Of a stretch of DNA of 64,000 nt, positions 62,085 through 64,000 are shown piece after piece. The position numbers were made by a program, and so were the translations under genes. Location of the stretch: contig NZ_AULF01000021.1 of assembly GCF_000425145.1 (NCBI RefSeq), positions 1 to 64,000 on the forward strand, in the 5' to 3' direction. The notes beneath the pieces are model-generated. The model saw only the letters and a program-made list of their open reading frames with translations. It ran no database searches and was not told where the DNA came from. This DNA is from Pedobacter glucosidilyticus DSM 23534. GTDB lineage: Bacteria > Bacteroidota > Bacteroidia > Sphingobacteriales > Sphingobacteriaceae. Each line of letters opens with the position of its first letter. Positions within the stretch are counted from its first letter, which is position 1.

Positions 62085-64000
62085 CTATTGTTTAATCATT
62101 TGCTTAGTTATGAGCTTACCTTCTCCAAATAATCTGATATTGTAAATACCGCTTCCAAGATTGCTAATATCTAAACTGATGCTGTTTTCTTGCTTTTGAA
62201 TAGTTTGACTCATTAATATCTTACCAGTTAGGTCTATAACCTCTAATTTTTGGTAAACATCAGCCTCAAAACTTAAATTAATTAAACTGCTTGCTGGGTT
62301 AGGATAAACTGTTAACTCTTTTGAACTAAATGTTACATTTACAGCTCTTACACCTAAATCTGTTTGTTTACCATTATCATCATATTGTATTAATTGATAA
62401 TAATTTGAACCACTAGCAGGTCTAGTGTCTGTATAATCATACTGTGCTTGTTGTGTTGAGTTTCCTGAACCGTTTACTTTAGCTATGGAACTAAAATTTT
62501 TACCATCTGTTGATTTTAAAATTTCAAAATAGCTGTTATTCGTTTCTGATGCTGTTAGCCAATTTAACTGCACTGTTCCATTAGTTTGAAGTTTGGCTTG
62601 GTAACTTATTAATGATACTGGTAAAGGAACTATATCTGCATTCCTAATAACTGAAACATTATCAGAGAATTCATTTGCAACTATTAAGTCGGGTTTGGTG
62701 TCTCCATCTATATCACCTACAATGACGTTTCTAGTTACGAGACCCGCCGTAATTTGAACTACAGAACCGAAGTTAATGCTACCAATGCTAGAAGTGTTTG
62801 GAAAAACATTCACAAAGCTATTATTAGCAGTCAACAAATCTGGTTTTCCATCGCTATCTATATCGCCTAAAGCAAAAGAATCATGAGAACCTAATAAAAA
62901 ATCAACCTTTGCGGCAAAGTTGATGTTTCCGGGTGTAGAGGTATTGAGAAAACATGAAAATCTTGAATCAAAACCATAAGTTACCGCCACATCAAGTTTT
63001 GTATCTCCATCCAAATCACCAATTACCATAGAAACATCATATTCTCTGGTACGAATAAAAACTCCATTTTCAAAACTTATCACCCCATTTATAGATGTAT
63101 TACGATACACGGTAAATCCCGTATCTCCTCCTAATACCAAGTCTAATAGGTTATCTCCGTCTATATCTGCCGCGGTAATATTATAGGTGTAAAGCTGCCC
63201 AACAATAGTTATAGCGCTACTAAAACTTATGCTTCCGCTTGAGGATGAGTTAGGATATACCAAAATCTCCCCGTCTTTGGCAACTGCAATATCAGGTCTA
63301 CCATCGCTATTAAAATCCCCAATGGTAAACCAAGAATAAAAGCTAGCGTTAACAACCAAAAATTCTTTTGCAGCAAAGCTAATGTTGCCGCTGGTTGATG
63401 TATTTCTAAATATTGAAATATTGGCACTAGCTGAATTAGATACAATTACATCGGGCTTCCCATCTCCATCTATATCGCTAATAATTACATTTATAGGAAG
63501 AACAGTGCTAAGATCAATTTTGTCAGCAAAACTGCTTGATGAAATACTTCCATTAGTTGCAGTGTTTCTTAGAACTGATATTGTATTGCCAACATAATTT
63601 GCAACCACCAAATCGGCTTTGCCGTCTCCATCTAAATCACCACTTGCCGTAAATATAGGGCTATCGCCAGCTGCAAAGTCTACTTTATCATCGGTAGTGA
63701 ATACACCTGCTTTGCTAGGACTAAAAAGTGGATGGAATTTTTTTAAACTTTGGGCAGCTAAAGTTGTACTTGCATTTAAAACATTAAGATAATCGTAAGT
63801 TGCTCCCACTGGCACAGTAACCGTTAAACTAGTTGCTGTTGCCGCTGTAACAGTTGCTCTGGTAGCTCCAAAAAACACCACATTATTTGTAGTTGTGGTA
63901 TTAAAGTTAGTGCCTGTTATGGTTACTGCATCTCCTGGTTTGGCGTTTAACGGGGAGAAACTGGTAATAGTTGGAGGTAGGTCCGTATTTCTCAATATAG
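62085..64000 (-). CDS. FG-GAP/IPT surface protein with type A T9SS sorting domain (N-terminus outside window)
   Basis: The frame is open to the window edge. The leftmost possible start (a TTG at 63995) lies inside an [20 protein letters not shown] segment equivalent to the middle of the neighbouring gene, so the true start is beyond 64000. Visible are one IPT domain, about seven FG-GAP units with degenerate D-D-DGD loops, the fibronectin-like stretch and the type A sorting domain (ending TKQMIKQ). The last ~180 residues are almost identical to those of the gene at 58533. A paralogous tandem pair is evident. Confidence 0.92.
   Translation of the reverse strand, partial: ILRNTDLPPTITSFSPLNAKPGDAVTITGTNFNTTTTNNVVFFGATRATVTAATATSLTVTVPVGATYDYLNVLNASTTLAAQSLKKFHPLFSPSKAGVFTTDDKVDFAAGDSPIFTASGDLDGDGKADLVVANYVGNTISVLRNTATNGSISSSSFADKIDLSTVLPINVIISDIDGDGKPDVIVSNSASANISIFRNTSTSGNISFAAKEFLVVNASFYSWFTIGDFNSDGRPDIAVAKDGEILVYPNSSSSGSISFSSAITIVGQLYTYNITAADIDGDNLLDLVLGGDTGFTVYRNTSINGVISFENGVFIRTREYDVSMVIGDLDGDTKLDVAVTYGFDSRFSCFLNTSTPGNINFAAKVDFLLGSHDSFALGDIDSDGKPDLLTANNSFVNVFPNTSSIGSINFGSVVQITAGLVTRNVIVGDIDGDTKPDLIVANEFSDNVSVIRNADIVPLPVSLISYQAKLQTNGTVQLNWLTASETNNSYFEILKSTDGKNFSSIAKVNGSGNSTQQAQYDYTDTRPASGSNYYQLIQYDDNGKQTDLGVRAVNVTFSSKELTVYPNPASSLINLSFEADVYQKLEVIDLTGKILMSQTIQKQENSISLDISNLGSGIYNIRLFGEGKLITKQMIKQ

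Overview
This window reads as a chromosome segment of a low-GC Bacteroidota bacterium, most likely of the Sphingobacteriaceae (Pedobacter-like). The evidence is AT-rich DNA, Bacteroidota-type -7 promoter elements (TAnnTTTG), lipoproteins with FxxSC-type lipoboxes, a TonB receptor with a CarboxypepD_reg domain, type IX secretion (T9SS) sorting domains with a PorP/SprF partner, and split-KdpD and LytTR two-component systems. The taxonomic call is an inference; no rRNA is present.

Layout. 1-450 is the 5' part of an IS5-type transposase cut by the window edge. 678-3494 is carB, with a leader that can fold in two exclusive ways. 3623-9384 is a tandem family of five secreted proteins joining MORN/YwqK-like repeats to a TonB C-terminal domain, plus a sixth copy reduced to its last codons and an unrelated lipoprotein. 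9470-9988 is another lipoprotein. 10096-12515 is about 2.4 kb of non-coding DNA made of four head-to-tail copies of a ~700-bp unit, each with the same nested stem. 12579-17466 holds a small membrane protein, a LytS/LytTR pair, a quinone-reductase-like dehydrogenase coupled to a tiny lipoprotein, sodA, tadA and csaA. 17473-21933 holds a DUF4197 lipoprotein, a von Willebrand A protein and a divergent sigma/anti-sigma pair. 21934-25081 has aat and then a decaying stretch with a frameshifted gene, a decayed/intact pair of small membrane proteins, a 55-bp direct repeat, a broken gene and a GC-rich non-coding patch. 25078-35803 has a pentapeptide protein, an M16 protease, a TPP riboswitch with its TonB receptor, an FAD enzyme, lpxH, prfA and tRNA-Asp. 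35836-36560 looks like the scar of an element at the tRNA.

37651-49108 is a complete Kdp potassium system on the minus strand: sigma-54 activator, three tiny ORFs including kdpF, kdpA, kdpB, kdpC, a porin-like barrel, a KdpD cut down to its sensor half, and a separate histidine kinase. Two plus-strand cassettes sit inside the kdp genes: a YoeB-type toxin-antitoxin pair between kdpB and kdpC, and a four-helix-bundle (S23/Avd-like) gene with TTCTATTCCC-type satellite DNA between kdpA and kdpB. A MITE-like inverted-repeat element lies at 49292-49416. 49485-64000 is a surface-protein locus: PorP/SprF, a 2689-residue T9SS adhesin-like protein, and two related FG-GAP/IPT proteins with nearly identical C-terminal parts, the second running off the window.

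Most noteworthy: the structured tandem repeats at 10-12.5 kb, the two cassettes inside kdp, the sharing of a SusC-plug signature by the anti-sigma and von Willebrand proteins, and the mosaic TonB/MORN paralogue family. None of these is proven here to be a new system; each is offered with a test.
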